Positions 25,055 through 33,468 are shown, counted from the stretch's first letter. The stretch is 64,000 bases of DNA from Candidatus Rubrimentiphilum sp. (GCA_035710515.1 DASTDE010000003.1:248001-312000); one strand, 5' to 3'. The notes: generated by a model not told the origin, from the sequence alone. Numbers and translations are program-made.

Positions 25055-25924
25055 CGACAAAATCGCGTTGCCGATCGCATCCGCGGTTGCGTCGGGAGAT
25101 CCAAGGATCAGCCGGAAGCAGTGGAGGCCGCGCAACAGTGCGATAGCGCGCGTCACGCGATCCATCAAGTCGCCTCGCGCATCGAACCAGCGCGTAATCG
25201 CAGGCAGCGCGCTCGCGGCGTCGATGCGCTCCAGCGACGCGGAATTGCCCGAACCGGCCAGCACGAACAGCGCGCCGAGCGGCCGCGGGTCGGCGATGGC
25301 AGCCGCGCCAAAACACGTTTTTAACGAGAGCTCGGGCACGTCGGGCAACGTCTGGTGATCCGCCAGCAGCAGCCGGGGACCCGCGGTTCGCACGGAGCAG
25401 CGGCGCAAGAACGGATAGACGATATTGCCGCGCACGATGGCGCGCTCGTCCGAATACACGTGCATGTCACGGCGCACGCATGCCATCAGGGCCGCGATCT
25501 TGTTTGCGCTCGAATGTCCGGCGATCGCAATCGCGGTGCCCCGGTACTCCAGCGCCGCGGCGTGAATCGAGGCCATGTCGGGATCGAAGCGGATGACGGC
25601 CGAGAGCATGACCGCGTCGGCCAGAAACGCAATGGCGTTCGGCGGCAGCGTTCCCTGCGTCCAGCGCCACGACGGCGCATGGTCAGACCAAAACGAATAC
25701 CCGTTCCGCGAACTGGCAACGTAATAGCAAAAGTCGGGTTCGCGCGAAGCGGGATGATCGGCATACCGTAGTCCGAAAAGCCGCGCTACCTCGTGCAGGT
25801 CGGTCCGCAACTCCATGACCACGCCGGCAATCTCGCAACGAGCGCCAAAGATGCAATTTTCGGCCAGCTCACCATGCGATGCCTCACCGGCCCGCGTGAG
25901 CTGTTCCGCCCGGATTACCCGCAT
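25043..25924 (-). CDS. HPr-kinase-like protein with degenerate P-loop
   Basis: 293 aa. From about residue 105 the order of elements follows the C-terminal half of HPr kinase/phosphorylase: a strand 'SIHAAALEYRGTAIAIAG', a loop G-H-S-S-A-N-K-I, then 'YSDERAIVRGNIVYPFLRR', equal to the family's 'S-D-D' aspartate segment. The canonical P-loop G-x-S-G-x-G-K-S/T has lost two glycines and the last Ser/Thr but keeps Lys. Similar HprK-like genes occur in peptide-maturation and PQQ-type clusters; none is seen here. It is divergent from the sigma-factor gene. Confidence 0.7.
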   Translation of the reverse strand: MRVIRAEQLTRAGEASHGELAENCIFGARCEIAGVVMELRTDLHEVARLFGLRYADHPASREPDFCYYVASSRNGYSFWSDHAPSWRWTQGTLPPNAIAFLADAVMLSAVIRFDPDMASIHAAALEYRGTAIAIAGHSSANKIAALMACVRRDMHVYSDERAIVRGNIVYPFLRRCSVRTAGPRLLLADHQTLPDVPELSLKTCFGAAAIADPRPLGALFVLAGSGNSASLERIDAASALPAITRWFDARGDLMDRVTRAIALLRGLHCFRLILGSPDATADAIGNAILSLRA

Positions 25925-25970
25925 CGCACGCTCATTGCCATATCAAGGTACCCATCCGGCGGGACGAGGC

Positions 25971-26005
25971 CCGGACAAGCGGTTGCCTGCGCTTGCCAGG
26001 TCCGG
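25971..26005 (+). other. Nested hairpin upstream of the ECF sigma gene
   Basis: CCGGAC/GTCCGG arms enclose a second pair AAGCG/CGCTT. It ends where the proposed ECF -35 (GGAAC) begins, so it is more likely a terminator- or operator-like element than part of the mRNA. Confidence 0.4.
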
Positions 26006-26029
26006 AACCAAGCGTACGGGTAAAACGAC
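26004..26029 (+). promoter_or_regulatory. Candidate ECF-type promoter of the sigma-factor gene
   Basis: GGAAC at 26004-26008 and CGAC at 26026-26029 are 17 bases apart, close to the group-4 ECF promoter layout (GGAAC, 16-17 bases, CGT/CGA). The start codon follows 6 bases after the -10 and there is no ribosome site, so the transcript would be leaderless. Autoregulation by the encoded sigma factor is the natural reading, but this is inference. Confidence 0.4.
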
Positions 26030-26035
26030 GGTTGA

Positions 26036-26608
26036 ATGGGAGTTCCGCGTAAGCCGATCCAACCGCCGACCCCCGAGCAGGCCGCTTTTTTGGAGCGGGC
26101 GATCGAGCAGTACGGCAAGGCGACCTATAATTTCGCCTACCGGCTAACGCACAACGAGGCCGATGCCCGCGACCTGACCCAGGAGGCCTTTATCCGGGTC
26201 TACCGGGCCTGGCGCTCCTTCGTGCCTGGAACCTCGTTTTTATCGTGGATCTACCGGATCGTCACGAATCTGCACCGGGACGAACTTCGGCGCAGAAAGG
26301 GACGTTACCAAGAGGAGATCCCCGAGGACAATGCGCCGCAGGAGTTCGCGGGGGGGCGCCCACTGGCCGTGTCGCCCATCGAGGACTACGTCGAGGGCCA
26401 GCTGAGCGAACCGCTCGCGCGTTCGCTGGAGCAGCTCTCAGGTGATCAGCGGCAAGTGATCGTCTTGGCGGATATCGAGGAGTACAGCTATCAGGAAATC
26501 GCCGAGATCATGGGGTGCTCGATCGGAACCGTCCGATCGAGGCTTCACCGCGCGCGGGCGTTACTTCGAAGATTAGTGCAGCGACAACTGGAGCAGAAAA
26601 AATTATGA
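26036..26608 (+). CDS. ECF RNA polymerase sigma factor
   Basis: 190 aa with region 2 about residues 25-95 ('YNFAYRLTHNEADARDLTQE', 'GTSFLSWIYRIVTNLHRDE') and region 4 about 130-180 ('LADIEEYSYQEIAEIMGCS', 'GTVRSRLHRAR'). It directs RNA polymerase to a small stress regulon, usually including its own promoter. Its stop overlaps the anti-sigma start (ATGA), and the third gene of the cassette is RseB-like, so it probably answers to an envelope signal. Confidence 0.97.
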   Translation: MGVPRKPIQPPTPEQAAFLERAIEQYGKATYNFAYRLTHNEADARDLTQEAFIRVYRAWRSFVPGTSFLSWIYRIVTNLHRDELRRRKGRYQEEIPEDNAPQEFAGGRPLAVSPIEDYVEGQLSEPLARSLEQLSGDQRQVIVLADIEEYSYQEIAEIMGCSIGTVRSRLHRARALLRRLVQRQLEQKKL

Positions 26609-27123
26609 CAGAGCATCTTGCCAACCCACTCCTGATCGATTACATGCACGCAGGGCTCGCTCCGGAAGAGGACGCGCGCGTTTACGCGCATCTCGAAGCC
26701 TGCCCGGCTTGCCGCGCCGAGTACGACGCCGAATTGGCGTTGACGGACTTGCTGCGCGCCTACGCGCGCGCCGAAACGCGCGAGTTGCCGCCGATGCTCA
26801 AGGCCGAACTGTGGGAACGTATCCGTTCCGCCCAGCCCTCGCCGCTGCAAAAGATCGCCGGCTGGCTGCGCCCCGCCGTCGCTCTGCCGATGGCAGCCGC
26901 CATTGCCTTGGCCGCGTATTTTGGAACCGCTTACATGGGGCCGCGAGGCGCCGCTCCCATCGACGCCGCGTACTACTTGCAAGACCACGCCGTCTTCAAT
27001 AGCACGGTGCCGTTCAGCGATCGCGCGAGCTCGAGCTCCGGGGATCTTGAAACGAGCAGCTCCGCCAAAGCTTCAAACGCCGTCGCGTTAACCGCCTCGT
27101 ATATGGCGGATGCCAATCCGTAA
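26605..27123 (+). CDS. Zinc-finger anti-sigma factor, membrane-bound
   Basis: 172 aa, start at ATG 26605 inside the sigma-factor stop. The H-L-E-A-C-P-A-C motif (H-x3-C-x2-C) near residues 29-36 is the zinc-binding anti-sigma domain that clamps ECF sigma factors. One transmembrane helix follows (about residues 93-112), then a Ser-rich external tail of about 60 residues. Signal-dependent proteolysis of such proteins frees the sigma factor. The 3' end overlaps the RseB-like gene by 14 bases. Confidence 0.92.
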   Translation: MTEHLANPLLIDYMHAGLAPEEDARVYAHLEACPACRAEYDAELALTDLLRAYARAETRELPPMLKAELWERIRSAQPSPLQKIAGWLRPAVALPMAAAIALAAYFGTAYMGPRGAAPIDAAYYLQDHAVFNSTVPFSDRASSSSGDLETSSSAKASNAVALTASYMADANP

Positions 27124-28117
27124 AGCGAGTTCCGCAGCGCTCGTGCTCGCCGCGCTCCTAACGGGCGCGGCGCAGCGCACCGACCCGGCGCAGCTCCTGC
27201 GCCAGGCGGTCGATGCATACAGCAAACTTTCCTACGTCGGACAAATTCAGAACGTTGACTTCGGCAGCAGCCACGCGAACGCGGTGCTCTTCCGTATCGA
27301 GCATCGTGCGCCGGATTTCACGCGGCGCTGGTACCTCGCGCCCGATTCGCTGTACGGCGACTCGATCATCATTCGCGGAAGCATGGAGTACGACGTCGAC
27401 GTCCACAAGAGCCGCATCGTCGTCGCGCGCAATAATGCGCTGGACGATCAGGTGGCCTTGGACGACAACTTCGGCATGCTGCTGCGCAACTACAAAGCCG
27501 TGATGGGGCCGGATACGAGCGTCGCGGGAAGACGAGCGGTCCAGGTGCTGTTAGTCAACAAATACACAGGCGAAACCGTGATACGGCTTTCGCTCGACGC
27601 CGAAACCAAGCTCGTGTTGGAGAAAGACCGCTTCGGCAGCAACGGCACCGTCACGAACCAAATGCGCTTCGAACAGATCCGCTACACCGCCGTCCAGCCG
27701 CAAGTCTTCGACGTGCCGTCGGGCTTCTCGCAGGTGCGTGGTCAGGATGAAGGCATCCCGTCCAACGACTTGCAAGCGCTCGTAAAGAGCGCCGGCTTCC
27801 ACGCGCTTGGTCCAAAGTATTTGCCCGAGGGCTTTCTGCCCATCGCCGGCGAGGTGAACACCATCAAGGGCGTGCGCACCTTGCACTTGCTCTACTCCGA
27901 CGGATTGCGCACCATATCGCTCTTTGAAAACGCGCGCGGCGCGGCCGTGGATATGAGCCGGTACACGCAGCACGGAACCAAGATTCAATCCAATGACGCG
28001 CAGTACGTTCAAGACGGCGCGATGACCCTGCTGGCATGGAACAAAGGCGGGTTGTACTTCGCGCTCGTCGGTGAGTTATCGCTTGCCGAACTGACGCGCA
28101 TCGGCGGCTCAGTCTAA
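27110..28117 (+). CDS. RseB/MucB-like sigma-factor regulatory protein
   Basis: 335 aa with a signal peptide (residues 1-22). Residues about 25-200 follow the LolA/RseB lipid-binding half-barrel ('AYSKLSYVGQIQNVDFG', 'VLVNKYTGETVIRLSLDAET'), and residues about 225-330 form the smaller C-terminal domain. In E. coli RseB binds the anti-sigma factor in the periplasm and blocks its cleavage until off-pathway LPS or lipids arrive. Gene order sigma/anti-sigma/rseB supports the same role. It overlaps the convergent HDAC-like gene by 9 bases. Confidence 0.85.
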   Translation: MPIRKASSAALVLAALLTGAAQRTDPAQLLRQAVDAYSKLSYVGQIQNVDFGSSHANAVLFRIEHRAPDFTRRWYLAPDSLYGDSIIIRGSMEYDVDVHKSRIVVARNNALDDQVALDDNFGMLLRNYKAVMGPDTSVAGRRAVQVLLVNKYTGETVIRLSLDAETKLVLEKDRFGSNGTVTNQMRFEQIRYTAVQPQVFDVPSGFSQVRGQDEGIPSNDLQALVKSAGFHALGPKYLPEGFLPIAGEVNTIKGVRTLHLLYSDGLRTISLFENARGAAVDMSRYTQHGTKIQSNDAQYVQDGAMTLLAWNKGGLYFALVGELSLAELTRIGGSV

Positions 28118-29122
28118 GTTCTCGATCTTCTCCAACAGATTGCGCTGCGCAGCAGGGACCGCGCGGTCCGGCGCACCGCTTTCTGACGTGCGATCTTCGT
28201 CGTGCACGTCGGCGATCTGCGCCACCGAGCGCGCGAGTGCGTCCAGGCCGTAACCACCCTCCAGCACGTAGGCGACTCGCCCGCCGCAAAATTCATGCGC
28301 GGTCGCGTTGATGGCGGCAGCCAGTTGCCCGGCGGCGTCCACATCGACGCCTAAATCGCCGACTATATCCCCCGCGACGTAGTCAAAGCCGGCGCTTACG
28401 ATCAACAGGTCGGGCCGCGTGCGCTGCGCGGCGATGCGCAGCAGCCGTTCCCATAGCGCGACGAAGTGCTCGGTGCCGAATGCGTGCGGCGGCAGCGGCA
28501 CGTTTATGATTGCGTCGCCGCCGGGAAGCACGTAGTTTTCCTCGACGCCACCGGTACCCGGATACGCCGGGTATGCGTGCGTTGAGACGTAGGAAAGCCC
28601 GTCACCGCTGACGGCCTGCGTACCGTTGCCGTGGTGATAATCGAAGTCGACCACAAGCGTGCGCGCCCCGCTCTGCGCCTGTACGGCGCGTGCCGCAATC
28701 GCCACGTTGTTGAAGACGCAGAATCCCATCCCGCGAGCGGGTTCAGCGTGGTGTCCTGGCGGGCGAACGACCGCAAAGGTTGCCTTACCATCTTGCATTG
28801 CCGTTTCGGCTGCAACGATCGCGCCGCCGGCGGCACGCAGCGCGACCGCGAATGAGTTTTCGTCTACAACGGTGTCGCCGGTTGAAAGATATCCTGCCGT
28901 GCCCTGTAACCGCGCGATCTCCGCGCGCACGAGATCGAAATATCCGCGCGTGTGAACCCGCTCGATTTCTTCTTGGGTGGCGTCTCGCGGCGCCAGCAGA
29001 TCGTCCAAACCCCCGCGCCGGCGCAAGTAATCCGCAATCGCTTCAACCCGCGCGGGCGATTCCGGGAACGGAACCCCACGCAGGTGATCGCGGAAAAGCT
29101 CGTCGTAGACGACTCTCGTTAG
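28109..29122 (-). CDS. Histone-deacetylase-family amidohydrolase with no canonical start codon
   Basis: Zn-dependent deacetylase of the HDAC/AcuC/acetylpolyamine amidohydrolase family. Clear motifs are R-P-P-G-H-H-A, G-F-C-V-F-N-N-V-A-I-A, D-F-D-Y-H-H-G-N-G-T, S-A-G-F-D-Y and E-G-G-Y. The first canonical start in frame is TTG 29026, but the 32 codons before it encode the expected N-terminus (R-V-V-Y-D-E-L-F ... P-E-S-P-A-R-V-E-A-I). The frame reaches back to CTA 29122, which overlaps the TAA of the TPR gene as CTAA; no ATG, GTG or TTG is available. Substrate (acetyl-lysine, acetylpolyamine or other) unknown. Confidence 0.93.
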   Translation of the reverse strand, partial: LTRVVYDELFRDHLRGVPFPESPARVEAIADYLRRRGGLDDLLAPRDATQEEIERVHTRGYFDLVRAEIARLQGTAGYLSTGDTVVDENSFAVALRAAGGAIVAAETAMQDGKATFAVVRPPGHHAEPARGMGFCVFNNVAIAARAVQAQSGARTLVVDFDYHHGNGTQAVSGDGLSYVSTHAYPAYPGTGGVEENYVLPGGDAIINVPLPPHAFGTEHFVALWERLLRIAAQRTRPDLLIVSAGFDYVAGDIVGDLGVDVDAAGQLAAAINATAHEFCGGRVAYVLEGGYGLDALARSVAQIADVHDEDRTSESGAPDRAVPAAQRNLLEKIENLD

Positions 29123-30663
29123 GGTTTTTTCTTCGCCGGCGGCGCCGCTTTTTGAAGAGCGGCTACCTGAGCTTGTATCTGCTTATACTCTTTCGTTCCG
29201 GGCTTCATCATTGCTAGCAAACGCTTGAACGTACTAACCGCTTTCGCCGGCTGCTTCGTCTGACCGAACGAATAGGCTTCCATGTACAAGTACTCGGGAT
29301 GCTGCTGCATGTAGCCCTTGACTTGCGTATCCAAGATCGTGAAGAGCGTGGCGGCTTCCTTGAAGTTCTTCACGCTGTAGTCGGAACCGGCGATGCAAGC
29401 CAGCGTGTCCGGATTGCGCGCCATTTGAAACGACTGCATGCAGGCCGCGCGTGCCAGTGCATACTGATGGCTTGAGACGTACACTTGGCCGAGCAGTGCA
29501 TACGTTTGCCCGCTCGGCGCCACGGCTGCCAGCTGTTTCAGATAGCCCGCGGCATCGGCAGGTTTCTTTTCGCCGATCTTCAGCTGCGCGAGATCGATCA
29601 GCGCGCTGGTGTCGTTCTTGTCGATTCGTACCGCTTGGATGAACTGCGCTTCCGCTCGCGCTGTTTGACGATTCGCCATCCAGTACTCGCCGTAGGCGGT
29701 GTGCAGCGCCGAAACGTTCGGATATTGCCGGAACGCGCCCTCGAAGACGGCTTGCGCTTGAGCCGGCTGCTTGGCTGTGGCGTACATCAGTGCTTTTTGA
29801 ACGATGATCGCAGCCTTCTCGTAGTCGTTGCTGCCCGCGGCAATGGCGTCGTCGAAGGCCTGCGCCGCAGCCGAAGTGTTATTCTGTTTGGCGTAGATGC
29901 TGGCGCGAAAAACGAGTGCCCGCACATTTTTCGGATCGGCCGCGATCGCGCGCTCGATCGACGTCAACGCGTTGGGCAGCGTGTTTTGCGCGACCCAGGT
30001 TTGCGCTTCCTGAATCAAAGGCGTGACGTCTTTGGGGTCCAGGAGATAGGCTTGGTCGAACTGTTTGCGCGCGTCATCCCATTTTTGCTCGGCGGCGAGA
30101 ACGATGCCGAGGACGACGTACGCTGACGGCTCGGTCTTGTTGAAGGTTACGGCGCGGTTGGCGATGCGCTCGGCGTCGGCAAACCGCGGCGGCTGCGTCT
30201 TGAGATACAGCTGCGCGAGCTGGCTGAGGATCGTCAGATTGGTCGGCTCGAGGTTCGACGCGCTTTCAAGATCGGCGATTGCCGCCGGGTAATTGCCGAG
30301 CGTCTGTTGCGCCGACCCGTCCAGGAAATAGATTTGTGCCGTTTTCGTGCCGAGCTGAATCACACGCTGCGTCAGCTGGAGTGCGGCCTGCGCCGCCTGC
30401 GGCGAGCCCAATGCCAAGAACTGCGCGGCGAGCTGCGTCATCGCGTCCCGGTCGTTGGGATTCGTCTTCAGGAGCCCCTCAAGGCGTGGAATAGCAATCT
30501 GAGGCGGTTCGGGGGAGGCGGTCGGAAGCGGGGCCGGCGTCGGCGAGGGCGTTGCGGTCGCTTTGGCGGCGGCAACCAGGTCGGCGTGCGCGCTGCCGGC
30601 AGAGAAAGCAAGCGCCGAGGCAAGCGCGGCAACGAACGAGGCGACCAGTAGGATACGTTTCAA
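29119..30663 (-). CDS. Exported tetratricopeptide-repeat protein
   Basis: 514 aa, signal peptide 1-27, then a Pro/Thr-rich spacer ('ATATPSPTPAPLPTASPEP') and about ten TPR units (for example 'AALQLTQRVIQLGTKTAQIYFL', 'ALTSIERAIAADPKNVRALVF'). The tail is basic and Pro/Ala-rich (P-P-A-K-K-K-P). TPR proteins of this form act as periplasmic scaffolds. It ends at the TAA that the HDAC-like frame overlaps, so the two are probably translated from one mRNA. Confidence 0.88.
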   Translation of the reverse strand: MKRILLVASFVAALASALAFSAGSAHADLVAAAKATATPSPTPAPLPTASPEPPQIAIPRLEGLLKTNPNDRDAMTQLAAQFLALGSPQAAQAALQLTQRVIQLGTKTAQIYFLDGSAQQTLGNYPAAIADLESASNLEPTNLTILSQLAQLYLKTQPPRFADAERIANRAVTFNKTEPSAYVVLGIVLAAEQKWDDARKQFDQAYLLDPKDVTPLIQEAQTWVAQNTLPNALTSIERAIAADPKNVRALVFRASIYAKQNNTSAAAQAFDDAIAAGSNDYEKAAIIVQKALMYATAKQPAQAQAVFEGAFRQYPNVSALHTAYGEYWMANRQTARAEAQFIQAVRIDKNDTSALIDLAQLKIGEKKPADAAGYLKQLAAVAPSGQTYALLGQVYVSSHQYALARAACMQSFQMARNPDTLACIAGSDYSVKNFKEAATLFTILDTQVKGYMQQHPEYLYMEAYSFGQTKQPAKAVSTFKRLLAMMKPGTKEYKQIQAQVAALQKAAPPAKKKP

Positions 30664-30697
30664 GTCTGACGTCCTTATAGAATTGCTACGGTGTTAA

Positions 30698-30713
30698 CGC
30701 CCCAACCGGGGCG
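30698..30713 (-). terminator. Possible terminator after etfA
   Basis: A 6-bp GC stem (CGCCCC/GGGGCG) with a 4-base loop lies directly after the etfA stop. The following run on the minus strand (GTTAAC) is not T-rich, so activity is doubtful. Confidence 0.4.
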
Positions 30714-30717
30714 AACG

Positions 30718-31707
30718 TCACGCGTGAGCAGCTTTGGCCTTTTGGACCAAGAGTGTAAGCGCGGGAACGATTTGAAAAAGGTCGCCGACGACGAGCAAAT
30801 CCGCGGTCTCGCCTATCGGTACCGTGCCGTCACGGTTGATCGCCACTATCGTGGCCGCCGTTTGCATCCCGACCTTGTGCTGAATCGCACCCGAGATTCC
30901 AACGGCGATGTAGAGTTGAGGGCTGACGATCTTGCCGGTCTGTCCGATCTGCAGGCTGTATGGCACCCAGCCGGCATCTGCGGCCGCTCGCGACGCGCCG
31001 ACTGCGCCGCCCAGAGCATCCGCCAAGGGTTTGAGGAGGGTTTCGAACGGCTGCGGACCACCCATCCCGCGGCCACCGCTGACGACGACCGCAGCCTCCT
31101 CCAGCCCGATCTCGCCGGAAGCTTCTTCAACATCGCTCTCAATGGCCATGCCGTAGGCCTTGCCGGACGGCTTTTCAAGCGCGATGAGCTCGGCTCCGGT
31201 CGCGTGCGGGGCAGCCGCAAACGCGTTCGGCCGCACCGTAATCACGCCATAGTCGGCATTCTTGAACGCGCACGTTGTAATCGTAGACCCCTGGAGTTTG
31301 GGCGCGACGCATTGCACCTGACCGCCTTCGACGCGCAACTCGGTCACGTCGGAGGTCAGCCCCGCGTTCAGCCGTCCCGCGATCCGCCCGGCGATATCGC
31401 GGCCGAGCATCGTGTTCGGAACGAGAATCACGCACGGCCCGACGGCTTTGGCCACGGCTTCCAAGTAATCAACTTGCGGATCGAGCAAGAACTTGTCGAC
31501 GTCCGCATCGTCGCTGTAATGAATCTTGTCGAGCGGATGATTTTGCAGCTGCTTTGCGAGCTCCGCGGATCCGCCGCCCACCACGACCGCATGCGCTTTG
31601 CCGCCCAGCGCATCCGCAAGCCTTTGCGCTTCCGCTGCGAGTTCGAACGTGACCTTGCGCGTTTGCGCGCCGCTGTGCTCGACGAAAACGACGACGTCGC
31701 GCATCAA
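30718..31707 (-). CDS. etfA: Electron transfer flavoprotein, alpha subunit
   Basis: 329 aa. The C-terminal FAD domain carries the usual signature (G-R-G-M-G-G, then D-A-G-W-V-P-Y-S-L-Q-I-G-Q-T-G-K, and V-G-I-S-G-A-I-Q-H). With EtfB it moves electrons from acyl-CoA and other dehydrogenases to the quinone pool. The ATG overlaps the etfB stop by 4 bases. No ETF:quinone oxidoreductase or acyl-CoA dehydrogenase gene is next to it. Confidence 0.97.
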   Translation of the reverse strand: MMRDVVVFVEHSGAQTRKVTFELAAEAQRLADALGGKAHAVVVGGGSAELAKQLQNHPLDKIHYSDDADVDKFLLDPQVDYLEAVAKAVGPCVILVPNTMLGRDIAGRIAGRLNAGLTSDVTELRVEGGQVQCVAPKLQGSTITTCAFKNADYGVITVRPNAFAAAPHATGAELIALEKPSGKAYGMAIESDVEEASGEIGLEEAAVVVSGGRGMGGPQPFETLLKPLADALGGAVGASRAAADAGWVPYSLQIGQTGKIVSPQLYIAVGISGAIQHKVGMQTAATIVAINRDGTVPIGETADLLVVGDLFQIVPALTLLVQKAKAAHA

Positions 31708-32495
31708 ACGAGCTTCCGTTCGCGCAGAAAGTCAAAGATCGCCTGTGCTCCGCTCTCGCCGTCGGCGGCTTCAACCACGCGAGCTTTTTCGCGCGCCTTC
31801 GGCGCCGCTATTGCGACAACTTCGGTTTTCGCGCCGTCGCTGCCGACGGGGCGATCGATGGCCGCATCGCTCACCGAGAGCGTGTCGATCGTTTTTTTCT
31901 TCGCGCCCATGATGCCTTTGAGCGATGCATAGCGCGGTTCGCCGACTGCCATCGTTACGGTGACGAGCGCCGGCAGCGGACCGGTCACGACTTGGTAACC
32001 GGTGTCGGTTTCGCGCTGCGCTTTGATGCGGCCGCCGCCGGCCTCCTCGATCTTGCGCACGTTCGTCAACCCGGGAACGCCAAGATATTCCGCTAGCGCG
32101 CCCGGAACGCCGCCGGTGTTGCCGTCGTCGGAAAGCGCCCCGGAAAGAATAAGATCGAAACCGATTTTCTTGAGCGCTTGCGCCATTGCATACGACGTCA
32201 CTACGGCGTCGCTGCCTTCGAGCGCCGGATCACTGAGCATCACCGCGTCATCCGCACCCATTGCCAGCGCTTTGCGCAGCGTCTCTTTGGAGCTTTCGGG
32301 CGCCATCGTAAAGATCGTAACCGTGGAATCATCCGCGAGGCGCTCCTTTAATTGAAGCGCCGCTTCAATCGCGTATTCGTCGAACGGATTGAGCGCAGTC
32401 TCCACGCCCGTCCGCATGAGGCGCTTGGTCGCGGGATCGATCCGTTTCACGGCGCCGGCATCCGGCACCAACTTCACGGTCACGACGATTTTCAC
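31704..32495 (-). CDS. etfB: Electron transfer flavoprotein, beta subunit
   Basis: 263 aa, start GTG (K-I-V-V-T-V-K-L-V-P-D). It contains the AMP-binding half of ETF, with 'NPFDEYAIEAALQLKE' and 'GNTGGVPGALAEYLGVP' typical of the family. It forms the heterodimer with EtfA encoded immediately downstream. A TTTATAAG stretch about 13 bases before the start codon may be its -10. Confidence 0.97.
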   Translation of the reverse strand: MKIVVTVKLVPDAGAVKRIDPATKRLMRTGVETALNPFDEYAIEAALQLKERLADDSTVTIFTMAPESSKETLRKALAMGADDAVMLSDPALEGSDAVVTSYAMAQALKKIGFDLILSGALSDDGNTGGVPGALAEYLGVPGLTNVRKIEEAGGGRIKAQRETDTGYQVVTGPLPALVTVTMAVGEPRYASLKGIMGAKKKTIDTLSVSDAAIDRPVGSDGAKTEVVAIAAPKAREKARVVEAADGESGAQAIFDFLRERKLV

Positions 32496-32603
32496 GCGAA
32501 AGAGCCCCTTATAAACGCACAGACCCCGGGAGGGGTTGGAAAGAACCCGGGTTCATTGGGCCTGGTGCAGGGACGCCCCTGCCGCGCCGGAATATAGCCG
32601 TCA

Positions 32604-33410
32604 ATGAATTTAGGAATGATTCTCATATTGGCCGCGGCGGCCCTGCCGAGTCCGTCGCCGACGCCCGGAGCCGCAAGCACGGACCCGTGCGGCGGAGCGA
32701 CCACGAGTTTGTTGGCGGCCTTGAATCGCCCGACGATCGGTTTCAGCGCCTGCGCCGTCAAGCCGCGCGAGAGCGTCTGGGAGCTTGGCTACAACAATCT
32801 GTCGCTGTCCGACGGCTCGCGCGCGGCGATCTACCCGCAGGGCTTCATACGCTTCGGCGCGGCGCGCAAAGTCGAGTTCGATATCATCGGCCCGCTCTAC
32901 GAAGTGCAGCGCGGAGGCGCAACAACGCAGCGCGGCTTTCTGGACATGGGCGTGGGGGCGAAATATGAATACTTTCAGGACGACGCGAACGTGGCCGCAA
33001 TCGATCTGCTTTACACGTTTCCAACGGGGGCGCCGGCTTTCACCGCGGGAGGTCCGCTGGCAACGATCAATTTTGACTACGGTCGTTCCCTTTCATCCGT
33101 TTCGGGCTTCGCAACGACGCTGGGCGTGCAATCTTCTTATTCACAAGACCTGAACGGACGCAGCGCGCGATTTTTTTCGGCGCTGCCTTCCGTAGCTTTC
33201 ACGACGCAAACAAATCCACGCACGCAATTCTACGCCGAGGCCTACGGGCAGACGAAGATTCGTCCCGACGGCGGCACACTTTTCGGCATCAACGGGGGCA
33301 TCCAGTATCTACTCGCGCCGGAGTTCGAGGTCGACGCCGAACTCGGAAGCATCGTGACCGACCTAGCTCGAGGGCACTACCTGGGAGTTGGCCTGGGCCT
33401 GCGCTTCTAG
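32604..33410 (+). CDS. Outer-membrane-type hypothetical protein, 268 aa
   Basis: Short signal peptide (residues 1-14 with 'ILILAAAALPSPSPTPG' after it), then alternating strands rich in Tyr/Phe/Gly ending in L-G-V-G-L-G-L-R-F, the terminal strand pattern recognised by the BAM machinery. The length fits an 8- to 10-strand barrel. Two Cys (D-P-C-G-G, S-A-C-A-V) lie near the N-terminus. It is divergent from etfBA with about 108 bases between. No specific transport role can be read. Confidence 0.7.
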   Translation: MNLGMILILAAAALPSPSPTPGAASTDPCGGATTSLLAALNRPTIGFSACAVKPRESVWELGYNNLSLSDGSRAAIYPQGFIRFGAARKVEFDIIGPLYEVQRGGATTQRGFLDMGVGAKYEYFQDDANVAAIDLLYTFPTGAPAFTAGGPLATINFDYGRSLSSVSGFATTLGVQSSYSQDLNGRSARFFSALPSVAFTTQTNPRTQFYAEAYGQTKIRPDGGTLFGINGGIQYLLAPEFEVDAELGSIVTDLARGHYLGVGLGLRF

Positions 33411-33420
33411 CCCGAAATGG

Positions 33421-33446
33421 TGTCATGGAAGCTTGACATTATGACA
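33421..33446. promoter_or_regulatory. Inverted repeat TGTCAT-N14-ATGACA over the -35 box
   Basis: Perfect 6-base arms at 33421-33426 and 33441-33446 straddle the TTGACA of the promoter below. A dimeric regulator bound here would block RNA polymerase. The XRE protein encoded at 33865 is the natural candidate. Confidence 0.5.
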
Positions 33447-33461
33447 AGGTCACTTTACAAT
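33433..33461 (+). promoter_or_regulatory. Consensus sigma-70 promoter, leaderless arrangement
   Basis: TTGACA (33433-33438), 17 bases, TACAAT (33456-33461). The ATG at 33469 comes 7 bases after the -10, that is at the expected transcription start, and no ribosome site is present. Confidence 0.8.
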
Positions 33462-33468
33462 AGCCCCA

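Noticed and set aside
29119-29130. Classical -1 slippery heptamer at the TPR/HDAC junction
   Set aside because: The A-run is not in the X-XXY-YYZ phase for the TPR frame and I see no stable downstream stem; kept only as an alternative explanation.
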